A DNA stretch of 64,000 bases from Theropithecus gelada (GCF_003255815.1 NC_037669.1:130743307-130807306); one strand, 5' to 3'; positions 1 through 12,193 are shown, numbered from the stretch's first letter. Program-made: numbers and translations. Notes: generated by a model from the sequence alone, not told the origin.

Positions 1-340
1 TATTTTTAATTAAGAAAACTGAAAGGAATATTTATAACAACTATGACACATTCTTAGTGTCAATAATACATGTAAACAACTCCTGTAATTCTATAAGATT
101 GTTTAACACTTTAACAAATTGGCTCCAAAAATGAAATTTGTTTCTTTCTTATCCAAAGGAAGAAATACAAATTTTTATCAAGTCTGTGTAAGTGCACTAG
201 GTAAATTCAACGTAAAACAATGAAATCCCACATTTCACCTATTGAATAAGTAGAGATTTTTATAATTTTTAATATTTAATGTGGGTGAGTGTAACAATAG
301 ACAACCTTTGTGGAAAATGATTTACTAATATGCATAAAGA
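1..340. other. AT-rich sequence, nothing recognised
   Basis: No gene, RNA or repeat family recognised on either strand. Confidence 0.5.
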
Positions 341-344
341 CCCT

Positions 345-813
345 TCAACAATATGCTCTCTGTGGGAAATTCATTATGGCCACAAATCCTTTGACACATC
401 CCCCAGAAAGAGGTGTGGCCTATTTTAACCACACTCTGGAATTTGGCCTGTGACCACTTTGAGCAATGGAGCATGGTGGAAGGGACTCTGCCAGTTCTGT
501 GCCTAGCCTTTAAGAGAACTAGTAGCTTCCACTTCCTCCCTCCTGGAACCCAGTAGAGAAGCCTATCTGGAGGGCACTCGATGCCTCCAGCCACCAGCCG
601 GCACCAGTTTGTCAGCTCTATCAGTGAGCAACCTTGGAAGTGGGTCTCCAGCCCCAGTGAAGTCATCACTTCAGCTAACATTATGTGGAACAGAAACAAA
701 TTGTCCCCAAAGAGCCCTTCCCAGATTGCAAAATTGTGAGCAAATAAATTATTACTGTTGTTTTCAGTCACTAAGTTTTAAGGTAGTTTGTTACACCACA
801 ATAAATAAATAAG
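345..813 (+). mobile_element. MLT1-type ERVL-MaLR LTR
   Basis: The 3' part has the characteristic GTCTCCAGCCCCAG, GTGAGCAAATAAATTATTA and CACTAAGTTTTAAGGTAGTTTGTTACACCACAA segments of MLT1 LTRs in order, read here in pieces. It is old and diverged. The ORFs within it (148 aa minus, 67 aa plus) are chance readings. Confidence 0.8.
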
Positions 814-815
814 AC

Positions 816-1565
816 TGTCCCAATAATTTTCCTCCCAGGAATTCAAACTCAGGTATTAGTTAGAAATGCAGACAAAAGCTCACATTCAAAAGCATTTCTT
901 GCAAAGAAGCTTAGGCAAACTTTATTGTCTAAATTAGGAAAATAATTATGTAGATCACAGTACATCCATTATGAAAGCAATTTAAATGTTAGCAATTTGG
1001 GAAAATACTTAAGACATATTTTTAAGTGGAAAAAGTTATATAAAGAGCTATGCATATCAAAGGGAAAAAATTAAGTTATGAGTGGTTATTTCTGGGCAAT
1101 AAGATTATGGGTGATTTTATTCTGATCTTCACATTTTTGTGATAACGGTATAATCAGAAAAAAAAATAACGTTAAAAATAAGAAAAACTACCAACTTGCA
1201 AACTATGTTCATAGGTCAAATAAACATTAAAAACATTGTTTTATTTTAACTATACTTTCAAACTCCTTTTTATAAAAACCATTTTACCAAGGCATTCAGC
1301 AGTATCAATGTTGAATTGTGTGCTGTTTCTCGTAATTGACATGCTGATATGCAGTTATATTGCAGTTTTAAAAGTCAGCAGGAGATAAACCTATTAGCAA
1401 AGAGCTTCTATAATCCATAAACTCGATATAAAAATCCTGAATAATTAAGCAGTTCCAATGATGTGTCAAAAAAGTGAAAAAATTGAAGAAAGGGCTTCAA
1501 AAAAAAAATCACACTAACATCATTAAAAACCTATTCTGGCTAGGACCCCTCTGACACACCAAGTG
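816..1565. other. AT-rich intergenic sequence
   Basis: No gene. About 1020-1170 (TTTAAGTGGAAAAAG, later GATTATGGGTGATTTTATT) resembles the 3' part of an old L1M/ME-type repeat, but too weakly to assign. Confidence 0.4.
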
Positions 1566-1569
1566 CCTC

Positions 1570-1745
1570 AATCCTCTCAACAGCCTTGTGAGGAAAATGT
1601 TCTCCTCATTGTACAGATGTGGAAGCTTCAGACCTGACCAAAGTTTATACAGCCTGCACCTGGGAGTCCGTCGCCGTACACTCCCTCCACTGTACCCTCT
1701 CTCTGCACAAAGGTCAGTGGTTCAACATGTTTTTATGGTGAGAAA
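1570..1745 (-). mobile_element. MIR SINE fragment
   Basis: CCTTGTGAGGAAAATGTTCT followed by CATTGTACAGATG is the antisense MIR core. It is old and diverged. Confidence 0.65.
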
Positions 1746-2221
1746 CAAATTATCAAACATGTGGGCTATTTGAAAAAGCCTTTCTTTTATTCTAACACGG
1801 TTAAGTAAAATATATGTAATTGGACTTTTCAATCCTCTTAGCTACATCATTTTCTACTAACAGAACCTGAAGAGGTGCTCAAAGGTATTGGGAGGAGGGG
1901 GATCAACTTACAAAGTAGGGTAGTTCCTGATGCAGCTCCCTCCTCACTGTCCTGTGTTCCATGCATCTCTATGTGGCCCCATCCTTAGCATTACTGAGGT
2001 TTTTAGGAAGTGGAAAGCTGGCTGTGGTTGTTGGATTTATTCACTATTCATATTGGTTTTGTTTTATTTGCAGTAAGCCATATCCAACCAAGATATAAAG
2101 GGTCAGTACCACACAGAGTCCCCACAGGACATTTGACTGGAGACAATGAAGAGCCAGATCTTAATCAAGTCCAGTGTATCTTTTTAAATTAAAGAATGTC
2201 AAATAATAAAAATAACAATAA
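1746..2221. other. Intergenic, nothing recognised
   Basis: No repeat family or coding signal recognised. A 60-codon plus-strand ORF here has no supporting signal. Confidence 0.4.
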
Positions 2222-2455
2222 CAGCCAAGATTTTCATAGTGTCTGTATGTATCAGCTCTGTGCTATGCATTTTATCTGTGAACATTATCCTCCTTAATTC
2301 TCCTCCTCCTTAATAGGTAGCTATTATTTTTTATCTTCATTTTACAGATGGAGCTGAGAACTCAGACCCCAGGTAGATGGTGGTCAGCGTATGAACTGTT
2401 TGTCTGATCTCAGTGCATGCTCCTAATCGCCGTGCTATGTGGCCACATGGGCTGC
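2222..2455 (-). mobile_element. MIR SINE
   Basis: Near-complete antisense MIR: GTATCAGCTCTGTGCTATGC, then TAGGTAGCTATTATT, CATTTTACAGATGGAG, and CGTGCTATG at the end. Confidence 0.8.
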
Positions 2456-2741
2456 AGTAGTCAGGGCTGAGGATTCAGAGGATCCTGCTTCTTTCCTCTT
2501 CTGCCAGCTCCAGAGGGAACCCTGAATACAAGCAAGGGGAGAAAGGCTGCAGCAGGGAGAGTGGAGAAATGGGAACCCTCATCTTGCAAGGTCAAGCTGG
2601 AGGGTGGCTTTTTCAAAAGCCAAGGCTACTTTCGTCCCAGGTCCAAGCTACTTAGTACACTGCAGTTTCTTTTAAATTGTGTTTGTATTCACCCATCACT
2701 CCCCATTTCTAACAGGATATAAGGTAGTTATAACCACCTTG

Positions 2742-2816
2742 TAGATTGCACCATTGCGCTCCAGCCTGGGCAAAAGAGTGAGACTCTGTCTCAAAAAAAC
2801 AAACAAACAAAAAAAT
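2742..2816 (+). mobile_element. 5'-truncated Alu
   Basis: Only the last part of the right monomer is present: CACCATTGCGCTCCAGCCTG through GAGACTCTGTCTC and an A-rich tail with CAAA repeats. Confidence 0.85.
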
Positions 2817-3059
2817 TATGTAACCCTGCTCATTTTTCCTTTAAAAAAAACTCATGTCTGCCTTTATCTCCCTCAATGCACAATAGTTTACCATGGCAGT
2901 TATATTCCCATTGCAATGCTCTGTTTCCAAATAAATACCATTTTTTCTTAGAGAGCCTCTCTGTTATTTAGGCTGACAGCTCTAATGTCATTTTCTCAGC
3001 AATGCTTTTCCATACAACAATATTTAAAACTGAAAAGTTTTTCCTACTTGCTTTCCCAT

Positions 3060-3262
3060 ACAAGCAGCCTACATCCCCTTCCCTGATTTTTCTCCACAGT
3101 CCTTCTCATGCTCAAATCACCACTTACTTTCTGCCCTCTGTTTTCTCTTTATCTGTCTCCCCTTAATGAGCGCAAGTTTCCGTATTATTCATTGCTCTAT
3201 TCCCAACAGCTAGAACAGAGCATGACAGAGTAGATACTCAATAAATGCATTAAGTGAATTAA
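3060..3262 (+). mobile_element. L2 LINE 3' end
   Basis: Ends with AGATACTCAATAAATGCATT, the L2 3' terminal signature, after a diverged upstream segment. Confidence 0.55.
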
Positions 3263-3469
3263 TTAATTGAACAACAAACTCATCACTTTACAATTGCAAG
3301 ATCCCCTCAAAACACTTGTAAAGGTAAGACAGTCAGTCAAAAGATGAGCCAGCAAGTTGGCTGGACTTTTCAGTCGTCTGGTATTCAGGAAATATTTTGA
3401 AAGTCTTAAAAAATTATGTGGTGACAAATATAATTCTATTGAGATTTTAGGTGACATGTACCCTTTATA

Positions 3470-3774
3470 CTTTTTTTTTTTTTTTTTTTTTGAGATAGAG
3501 TTTTACTCTTGTTGCCCAGGCTCCATTGCTCCAGCCTGGGCTGGAGTGCAATGGCACGATCTCCAGTACTGCAACCTCTGCCTCCCGGATTCAAGCGATT
3601 CTCCTGTCTCAGCCTCCCAAGTAGCTGGGATTACAGGCGTGTGCCACCTCACCTGGCTAATTTTGTATTTTTTGTAGAGATGGAGTTTCACTATGTTGGT
3701 TAGGCTGGTCTCGATCCACCTGCCTCAGCCTCCCAAAGTGCTGGGATTACAGGCATGAACCACTGCACCCAGCC
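3470..3774 (-). mobile_element. Alu (S-type)
   Basis: T-rich tail at the left, then an antisense Alu to CACTGCACCCAGCC. It contains an extra short segment around 3521-3540 that partly repeats the CTCCAGCCTGGGCTGGAGTG motif. Confidence 0.95.
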
Positions 3775-4829
3775 CCTTTTATACTCTTTAAGCAAGTTTA
3801 GAATTAGTGATTATCAGTCACTTATAGAAGGGGCACAGTTTGAAGAAACAGACAAAATGCAGAAGAAGAGGTAAAGCATTACTGGAATTAAATCGCCACT
3901 GTTAATTCCTAATGCAGTTGGTCCAAATAAATCACAAGTTTTATTATTCAGCTCCCTTCTGTTGGCAAAGTAAAGGCAGGAAAGACAGTTATTGATGAGC
4001 ACATCTTCCTTCATGCCTCAAGAAACTCAAAATTCCATGCCTCCTAACACAAGTGCAAGAATGGAATGTGCAGAACCTGAGGAGGTGTGTGCTCTGAGGA
4101 GAGACACCAGGAGACACAGGGCTCCATCTAGTACCAAGAGATGCATGCCTGCAGTCTCAGTGGTGAGATGACGTCTTTTTAAACATTTCAATCTCAGTGA
4201 TGAGAGGTTGTCTTTTCAACCAGTGAAAGGTAATCTAGCAGAACAGAAAACATTCCACAGAAAGGACAATGCAGGCAGACAGCGTGAGTCAGACCCCAGG
4301 TGGAGCTGGGAAACTTGCCCAGACCCAAAGGCCTATCCACCTGTACCATCCAAATGTGGCAAAATGCCAGCCTTGCATCTGAGGCAACCACTTTTGTGCA
4401 CCACTCCTTGCCACACAATAGGGTCTGGGGAGCTCTTGACTTTCCCGTACTCAACTATGACAGCTGGGAATATTTTCATGATAAATGAGATTTCTTCATT
4501 CCGTATTCAGAAAGAAAAAGTTGAATTGACTAAGGCCAAGATGGCATTCTTCTGAGTATTCCACTGTTGTCCTTAGCTTTGTTCACATTAATTGTAGCCT
4601 GGGCACAGACTTCACTGTGGTTTCTGGCATGGGAGGTGACTATATTACATGGAATGCTGGCAGTGAATGAGCCAGGATCTCTGAACCCTGCTTGCGCCCT
4701 GAGGCCCACAAGGCCTTCCCAAGCCTTTAGCTCACACTGACCCAACCCTCTTCTAGAAAGACCGGTACTCTGGTACTCTAGTCTTTGATTAAATGTAATC
4801 TCATCTTACTCCATTCTTTTTTTAAAATG
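3775..4829. other. Intergenic, unclassified
   Basis: About 1 kb without a recognised repeat. Overlapping ORFs of 60-115 codons on both strands (4194-4745) lack splice or family signals and look like chance. Confidence 0.4.
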
Positions 4830-4940
4830 TGATTATTCTTTCACAGCTAGACTATAGGTTCCTTAAGGGGCAGGGACAACATTTTATGACTCTTTGTTTG
4901 CACCCACAGAACTACACACCATTGTCTGACCTAGCCTTGT
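4830..4940 (+). mobile_element. L2 LINE 3' fragment
   Basis: ACTATAGGTTCCTTAAGGGG and CAGGGACAACATTTTATG match the L2 block meaning ...CTCCTTGAGGGCAGGGAC... in its 3' end. An AluJ interrupts it on the right. Confidence 0.6.
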
Positions 4941-5239
4941 ATTTTTTTTCTCTTAGACACAGTTTTGCTCTGTCACCCAGGCTGAAGAGCAGTGGCACAA
5001 TATTAGCCCAAAGCTGCCTTGACCTCTAGTGCTCAAGGAATCCTCCTGCCTCAGCCTTCTGAGTAGCTGGAACTACAGGTGCATGCCATCATGTCCCCAG
5101 CTAATTTTGTAATTATTTTTGGAGGCCAGGTCTTGCTATGCTGCCCAGGCTGGGCTTGAACTCCTGAGCACAAGCAATTCTCCTGCCTCAGCCTTCCAAA
5201 GTGCTGGGATTACAGGCACAAGCCACCATGCCTGACCAT
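4941..5239 (-). mobile_element. AluJ
   Basis: Antisense Alu with many differences from AluS, including TGCTCAAGGAATCCTCCTGC and GCTATGCTGCCCAGGCTGG, typical of the oldest subfamily. Ends at CACCATGCCTGACC. Confidence 0.93.
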
Positions 5240-5830
5240 AGCCCTGTCTCTTTAAGTAAGCCCAGCAATTGAAGAACAGAGAGCTCTGGACATCCCAGGT
5301 CTTGTTCTTTTTACCACAAAACTCTTGGATTCACTAACTACCTAATTCTTAATCTCCAGCTTCTCCTACAACTCCAAGCTTCATCCTTGTCCAATATTGC
5401 CTCTAAACTTAGAAATTTGCCCCTCACTATTCATCCCACTGGATCTGAAATGGACTTGGCTTTTTTGGTTTGGCCTCCTGTTGCCCCCTGGCTCTATCCA
5501 TTCTGGGTACCTACTCCAGGAGATCAAGCCTACACTCACAAGACCCAACCTGTGATTAGCCAGATGCACAAGGCCACCACTGAGATCATCTGTGGTTCCT
5601 GTTGGAGAGAACTGAAAAAACTGGACATGCTACAATAATCACGAGTGCAATCAGAAGGAGGACATAATTCTGCCATGCTACCTGCTGCTTCTCCCACCAC
5701 CAGCAGCCCTTTCCCCTGGGTGTTCATTCACCTCTCGGGTAAGCAAGAACGAATAGTCTGACTTGGCTCACCATCACCTGAAGCAGCATTTGATTTATCA
5801 GGGAAAGCATAAGTGAATTGAGGAACCAAG
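5240..5830. other. Intergenic, nothing recognised
   Basis: No feature recognised. Short ORFs on both strands are chance. Confidence 0.4.
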
Positions 5831-5962
5831 ACATGAAAGTGAAAAAGACTGAAAGCTCCCTGAAGGCAAGAATTACGTGTGTCTTATTCACAATTGCATC
5901 TTCAGGACATGCCAGTGTCTAACCCGTTAGTAGGTTCTCAATAAATTTGTGGAAATAATTAG
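5831..5962 (+). mobile_element. L2 LINE 3' end
   Basis: AAAGCTCCCTGAAGGCAAGA, then CATCTTCAGG and AGTAGGTTCTCAATAAATTT: the standard order of the L2 3' end. Confidence 0.75.
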
Positions 5963-6064
5963 AGTGTCTGTCTTTGATCTCCATCACACTGTTTTTTGAG
6001 GGAATTAAGTCAATAAATATGTGTTATTCACATAGGCAGACACATTTTAGATGCTTGTGTGTTA

Positions 6065-6122
6065 AGTTTCACTACTGATGTAGATAAAATGCTAGTTTCA
6101 CTATCGATGTAGATAAAATGCT
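6065..6122. repeat. 29-bp tandem duplication
   Basis: Two copies (6065-6093 and 6094-6122) of AGTTTCACTNNNGATGTAGATAAAATGCT, differing only at the three middle bases. Confidence 0.9.
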
Positions 6123-6126
6123 ATGG

Positions 6127-6180
6127 TACTTGCACTCCAGCCTGGGCAACAAGAGTGAAACGCTGTCTTTAAAAAAAAAA
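6127..6180 (+). mobile_element. 5'-truncated Alu remnant with target-site duplication
   Basis: About 54 bp of the Alu 3' end plus its A tail, flanked by AAAATGCTATGG at 6115-6126 and 6181-6192. Confidence 0.88.
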
Positions 6181-6192
6181 AAAATGCTATGG

Positions 6193-6636
6193 CACACAGA
6201 CAGCACCTTATGGAGTCAATTATTCTGTTCAAATTGGGAGACTACAGGGGAAAAAGTGACATTTGAGCTGGGCCTTGAAATAGGAAGCAGCATTTCAAAG
6301 GAAAGTATAATGATGAGAATGAAATTGGCCTCACAATTAAGACTCCTTGAGGGACAGCCTCCTCCTCAGAAAAGAGCTGCTGGTGCCCCTCTGGCAAACA
6401 GAGCTGATTGCTGACAACAGTCCTCTATCACAGATGCTCCACAACACACTGGAGATGCCCAAGAAGAACCCCATGGAAATAGATGGGGAGCAGCCTGGAA
6501 GATGCCTCAGAACACTGGTCAGTTCTAGGGCTCCCTCAAGGAGTTCTGGGCTATTCTTGGTGGACCCTGGGGATTTAAGTCTGACTACGTGAGTCAGAAT
6601 GCAGATGGAAATGTCTGGTGCCTTAGAAAGGGCCTG
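6193..6636. other. Intergenic, possibly L2-derived
   Basis: ACATTTGAGCTGGGCCTTGA near 6261 resembles an L2 internal block. The rest is unclassified. Overlapping ORFs on both strands carry no recognised domain. Confidence 0.35.
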
Positions 6637-6932
6637 GAACCAGCTGGGTGTGGTTGTTCTCACATGTAATCCCAGTACTTTGTGCAAATTACTTGAGGCC
6701 AGGAGTTCCAGACGAGCCTGGGCAACATGGCAAAACCCCATCTCTACTAAAAATACCCAAAGTAGCCGAGTGTGGTGGCACGTGCCTGTAGTTCCAGCTA
6801 CTCAGGAGGCTGAGGCACAAGAATCGCTTCAACTTGAGAGCTGGAGGTTGCAGTGAGCTGAGATACCACCACTGCACTCCAGTCTGGGCAACAGAGCGAG
6901 GTTCCGTTCTCAAAAAACAAACAAACAAAAAA
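6637..6932 (+). mobile_element. Alu
   Basis: Full two-monomer Alu from AGCTGGGTGTGGTTG to a CAAA-rich tail at about 6930, moderately diverged. Confidence 0.94.
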
Positions 6933-7480
6933 CCTGGAACAACCTGAGCCTCTGGTGTGGCTGGCTCTCATGGTCATTCCAGGCAAGGATCTCCGTGGTA
7001 ACTTTGCCAGCTCCCGAGGCCACCAGAGAAGAGAGCTTCCCTGGAGATCCAGGCTATTCTACACAAATGGTTGTAGACATTAACTAGGGAACACCTTCTT
7101 ACCTGCAGCCATCTATATAATCTCTAGGATATAGGCTGGGATGAAAAAGTCCCAAATGGGAAGAAAAAGTCCATCACCAGTAAGGAAGCTATGAGAATAC
7201 ATTAGAGCCATCAGTCATGTCTCTCCACTATTTCAAAGAGATAATAGCAACACTGCTAGGCAGGAGTCTAGCTATGCAAAATTAAAGAGGAAGTGAGGTT
7301 CCAGGCAGCACTAAATTCAGTTGACCTGAAGACCCTGGGGAAGTACCCCATGTTGTGAATCAGGTTGCCTAGACCCCAGTTGCCTAGACCCCACAGACAT
7401 TATTTGTCTGTGGACAAATAATGATGTTTTGATTAAATAAATATTATCGATAGAATATTATCATAACAGAGGAAATAATC
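6933..7480. other. Intergenic, unclassified
   Basis: No repeat family recognised. Holds a short duplication of GTTGCCTAGACCCCA near 7365-7394 and the hairpin at 7398-7423. Confidence 0.4.
7398..7423. repeat. Perfect short inverted repeat
   Basis: CATTATTTGTC, loop TGTG, GACAAATAATG: an 11-bp perfect stem with a 4-nt loop. Confidence 0.9.
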
Positions 7481-7559
7481 CATTTGCAAAAAAAAAAAAA
7501 AAGAACTTCATTTAAACTGCATCATAAGCCAGAATTAATTAGTAACTACAACATCTTAA

Positions 7560-7740
7560 ATAGCACAGAAGTTTCCATTTTCAAGATACTTTACCATTTG
7601 TCATTGTATATAATATTCATAATCCCTATTGAGGTAGACAGGAAAACAGGTAAGACAGAGAGGTTAACTACATTCCCAGGTTTCACAGCAAAGCAGAAGG
7701 CAAGCCCGAGAAAGCCTGATTCCCGATCCTGAGGTTTTCT
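7560..7740 (-). mobile_element. MIR SINE fragment
   Basis: GACAGAGAGGTTAACTACAT and TCACAGCAAAGCAGAAG follow the antisense MIR core order; diverged. Confidence 0.6.
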
Positions 7741-7887
7741 AATCCTGGTCGAGCATAATCACTGGGAAAATCTCTACGATCACTGCTTTTATTTAGCCAT
7801 CTCCAGCTTTCATCTGTCAGGTGCTTCCATTTGACTTTCTTCGGTAACAAAATGCTATAGCTGACTATTTAGCATTTAAAGCACTTA

Positions 7888-8208
7888 ATGGTTTTTGTTT
7901 TGTTTTGTTTTTGTTTTTTTTTAGACAAAGTCTTGCTCTGTCACCCAGGCTGGAGAGCAGTGGAGCGATCTAGGCTCACTGCAGCTTCCACCTTCCAAGT
8001 GCAAGCAATTCTCCTGCCTCAGCCTCCAAAGCAGCTGGGATTACAGGTGCAAGCAACAGCGCCTGGCTAATTTTTTTTTAATTTTTTTGGTTGAGACTGG
8101 GTTTCACCATGTTTCCCGGGCTGATCTTGAACTCCCAGGCTCAAACGATCTGCCCACCTCAGCCTCCCAAAGTGCCAGGATTACACGCATGAGCCACCGC
8201 ACCCAGCC
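7888..8208 (-). mobile_element. Alu
   Basis: Antisense Alu with a GTTTT-rich tail at the left and CCACCGCACCCAGCC at the right. Diverged, AluJ/S-like. Confidence 0.94.
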
Positions 8209-8284
8209 TATTTCTTTTCTTTATGATGCATGTTCCCTGTTGCGTGTAGTAAGAGGAATGTAAAGCAAACTATCTTTATATTAA

Positions 8285-10457
8285 TTTTAAGAAAAACACT
8301 TAGTTTCAGGAGTGTATGTGCAGGTTTGTAATATAGGTAAATTGTGTGTTGCAGGAGTTTGCTGTACAGATTATTTCATCACCTAGTAATAAGCATGGTA
8401 TCCAAGGTAGTTTTTTGATCTTCACCTGCTTCCCACTGTCCACCCTCAAGTAGGTCCCAGTGCCTATTGTTCCCTTCTTTGTGTCCATATATACTTAATG
8501 TTTAGCTCCCACTTATAGGTGAGAACACACAGCATTTGGTTTTCAGTTCCTGTGTTAGTTTTCTTAGAATAATGGTCTCCAGCTCCAACCATGTTGCTGT
8601 AAAGGACATGATCTTATTCATTTTTATGGCTGCATAGTATTCCATATGTATATGTACCACATTTTCTTTATCCAGGCTACTGTTGATGGGCATCTGGGTT
8701 GATTTCATGTCTTTGTCATTGTGAATAGTGCTGCAATGAACATATGTATGCATGTATCTTTATGGTAGAATGATTTATATTCCTTTGGGTATATACCCAA
8801 TAATGGGATTGCTAGGTTGAATGGTAGTTCCGTTTTAAGTTCTTTGAGAAATCACCAATCTGCTTTGCATGGGGGCTCATCTAATTTACATTCCCACCAG
8901 TTGTGTATAAGTGTTCCCTTTTTCCTACAACCTTATCAGCATCTGTTATTTTTTGACCTTTTAATAATAGTCATTCTGACTGGTGGAAAATGATATCTAT
9001 CTCATTGTGGTTTAGATTTGCATTTCTCTAGTGATTAGTGATGTTAAACATTTTTTCATATACTTGTTGGCCATTTGTTATGTCTTCTTTTGAAAAGTGT
9101 TCATGCCCTTTGCCCACTGTTTAATGGAGTTGCTTGCTTTTTGCTTGTTAATTTGTTTAAGTTCCTTTTAGATCCTGAATATGAGACCTTTGTCAGATTC
9201 ACAGTTTGCAAATATTTTCCCCCATTCTGTGAATTATCTGTTTACTCTGTTGATTGTTTCTTTTGCTGTGCAGAAGCTCTTTAGTATAACTAGGTGCCAT
9301 TTACCAATTTTTGTTTTTGTTGCAATTGCTTTTGGCACCTTCATCACTAAATCTTTGCCAGGTCCTATGTCTGGAATGGTATTTACTAGGTTTTCTTCAA
9401 GAGTTTTTATAGTTTTAGGTTTTACATATAAGTCTTTAATCCATCTTGAGTTAATTCTTGTATATGGTGAAAGGTAGGGATCCAGTTTCAATCTTCTGCA
9501 TATGGCGAGCAAGCTATCCCAGCATGATTGATTAAATAGGGAGTCCTTTCCCTATTGCTTGTTTTTGTTGACTTTGTCAAAGATCAGATGGTTGCAGGTG
9601 CGCAGCTTTATTTCTGGGCACTCTATTTGGTTCCATTGGTCTATGTGCCTATTTTTGTACAGTACCATGCCGTTTTGTTCACTGTAGACTTGTTACATAG
9701 TTTGAAGTTGGATAATGTGATCCTTCCAGCTTTGTTCTCTTTGTTTAGAATTTCTTTGGCTATTTGGTCTCTTTTTTGCTTCTATATGAATTTTAAATTA
9801 GAAAAAACTTTTTCTAATTCTGTAAAGAATGTCATTGGTAGTTTGACCGGAATCGCATTGAATCTGTAAATCGCTTTGGGCAATATGTCCATTTTAACAA
9901 TATTGATTCTTCCTATTCACTAGCATGAAACATTTTTCCATTTGTCTGTGTCATCTCTGATTTCTTTCAGCAGTGTTTTGTAATTCTCGTTGTAGAGATA
10001 TTTTACTCCCTGGTTAACTGTATTCCTGGGTATTTCATTCTTTTTGTGGCTATTGTGAATGAGACTGCATTCTTGATTTGGTTCTCAGCTTAGATGTTGT
10101 TGATATATAGAAGTGCTACTGATTTTTGGCAGGGCACAGTGGCTCATGCCTATAATCCAAGAACCTTGGGAAGCTGACACAGGCAGAGCACTTGAGCTCA
10201 GGAGTTACAGACCAGCCTAAGCAACGTGGCAAAATCCCCATCTCTACCAAAAGATACAGAAATTAGCTGGGCTTGGTGATGCATGCCTGTAGTCCCAGCT
10301 ACTTGGGAGGCTGAGTTGGGAGCATCACATGAGCCTGGGAGGCAAAGGTCGCCGTGAACTGAGATTGCACCACTGCATTCCAGCTTGGGTGACAGAGTGA
10401 GGCCTTGACTCAAAAAAAAAGAAGTTTAGAAGTGCTACTGAATTTGTACATTGTATA
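8285..10457 (-). mobile_element. L1 LINE, 3' part, broken
   Basis: Antisense L1 covering the 3' UTR and the C-terminal half of ORF2. Landmarks are GTGAGAACACACAGCATTTG, TATACCCAATAATGGGATTG and TCTTTTGCTGTGCAGAAGCT. Short ORFs on both strands are pieces of the degraded frame. Divergence suggests L1PB/L1MA age. An Alu at 10128-10426 splits its left-most ORF2 portion from the final 16 bp or so. Confidence 0.93.
10128..10426 (+). mobile_element. Alu inserted in L1
   Basis: Two-monomer Alu flanked by a perfect 15-bp target duplication TAGAAGTGCTACTGA at 10108-10122 and 10427-10441, within the L1. Confidence 0.95.
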
Positions 10458-11540
10458 ACAGGCTTTTAAATATTCCAAATCCCAATTTGTTTAATTGTAG
10501 AAACAATGCATCACAACTGAGGAGCAATTCATCACAACTGAGACTTATTCAAAATTCCATATATTCCCTTATTTTAAGGAATCAGGAAAAATACCAGAGT
10601 TTTTAATCTGTTCGTGGTTATATGGGGAGTGCCCAGTGCCCAACCCTACACATGCATGCCCTCCATAGACACACACCCACTTGGCCGCAGTATTTCCCCT
10701 ATGGTCTCACTCTCCTCACTTCACCCACATGCTCATCACTACCTCAAGCCGTGACATGTTCCACCCTTCTCCACCACTGTTCCACTTGTAGCTTTGCCTT
10801 GACTCTGGTTTCTGTTAATTAGTTAGGACAAGCTTGAAAAGAAGCATTGGTCTACATTTTGGATGAGTAATAAGTTTACACTAAAATCAGAGGGACAAAT
10901 GGAAAACCTAGCAAATAACTTAAACTTAGCAGCAGGCATCAAATAAAACTGTTCTGTTGTTGAATAAATTTAGCTGGATTAGGAAAAGTCTCCAGTTTCT
11001 TTACTTAGAATAACAATTTCTAGCCCTAACAAACCCAACATACATTTTTTGTAAACATTTCACACTTTGGGAAATGTTGGTATTGATCATTATTAAAGTG
11101 TATTCAATAGTGAAGGCATACAGAGTTTCCATCACAAGTGAACAGCTAGAAGGTCCTGGAGACATGTGTTCCACGGATGGAAAGCCTGATACTTGCTTGG
11201 GTTTCTCTATGCACCAGCAGTACAGAAATGTAACACCACCTCCTTTACCATCCTGAAACAAAATTCATAGATATGTCCTACACAAACATAATTTCCAGAA
11301 AGGCTGACAACAACATAATGTGTATTTTAATATGCAAATGCTTGTTCATGTATAAACCAAAAAACAAGTAGTCATATGCTTGCATCTACATGTGGAATAA
11401 CTGTGAATGTGACAGCTTACAAACATAGGCTACACAGTTGTGCTATATCAGCTACTCAAATACAACCGGTGGTGTCTGTTCACGATATGCCTTTCTGAAA
11501 TAAGAAACAATTTTTGCAAAGCTCCAAACAAAACAAAATA
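10458..11540. other. Intergenic, mostly unclassified
   Basis: No gene or known repeat family. Contains the first copy (11061-11214) of a direct repeat seen again at 20797. Confidence 0.45.
11061..11214 (+). repeat. Direct repeat copy A (partner at 20797)
   Basis: Aligns over 154 bp with 20797-20951 at about 87% by hand. Shared blocks include GGGAAATGTTGGTATTGA and GGAGACATGTGTTCCA. I could not place the sequence in a repeat family. Confidence 0.85.
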
Positions 11541-11660
11541 CACCCAGCTACTTGGGAGGCTGAGGCAGGAGGATCACTTGAGGTCAGGAGTTTGAGGCCA
11601 CAGTGCACTACTATTACACCTGTGAATAACCATTGCAATTCAGCCTAGACACCATAACAT
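11541..11660 (+). mobile_element. Alu right-monomer fragment
   Basis: CCCAGCTACTTGGGAGGCTG onward, strongly diverged after position 11600. An old Alu or free right monomer. Confidence 0.75.
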
Positions 11661-12193
11661 AACCATGTCTTTTATTATTATTATTAATATTTCAATAGTT
11701 TTGGGGGAACAGGTGGTGTTTGATTACATGGATAAGTTCTTTAGTGGTGGTTTCTGAGATTTTGGTGCACCCATCACCCAACTAGTGTACACTGTACCCA
11801 ATGTGTAGTCTTTCCTCTCGCCCCCCTCTTTCCCCTGAGTCCCCAAGGTCCACTGTATCATTCTTACGCCTTTGTGTCCTCATAGATTAGCTCCCACTTA
11901 TAAGTGAGAAAATACGATGTTTGTTATTCCTGAGTTACTTCACTTAGAATAATGGTCTCCAATTCGATCGAGAATGCAAATAACTTTTTTTTTGGTTGAG
12001 TAGTATTCCATGGTATATATATACCACGTTTTCTTTATCCACTTGATTGATGGGCATTTGAGCTGATTCCATATTTTTGCAGTTGTGAATTGTGCTACTA
12101 TAAACATGTATGTTTAAGTGTCTTTTTCATATAATTATTTCTTTTCCTCTGGGTAGATACCCAGTAGTGGGGTTGCCGATCTACTTTTAGTTC

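Noticed and set aside
609..812. ORF within the first 1 kb that could be a small gene
   Set aside because: It lies entirely in an MLT1-type LTR, and its antisense partner ORF does too.
4194..4555. Overlapping ORFs of up to 115 codons on both strands
   Set aside because: No domain, no splice context, and ORFs of similar length on both strands. Most likely chance in a slightly GC-richer stretch.
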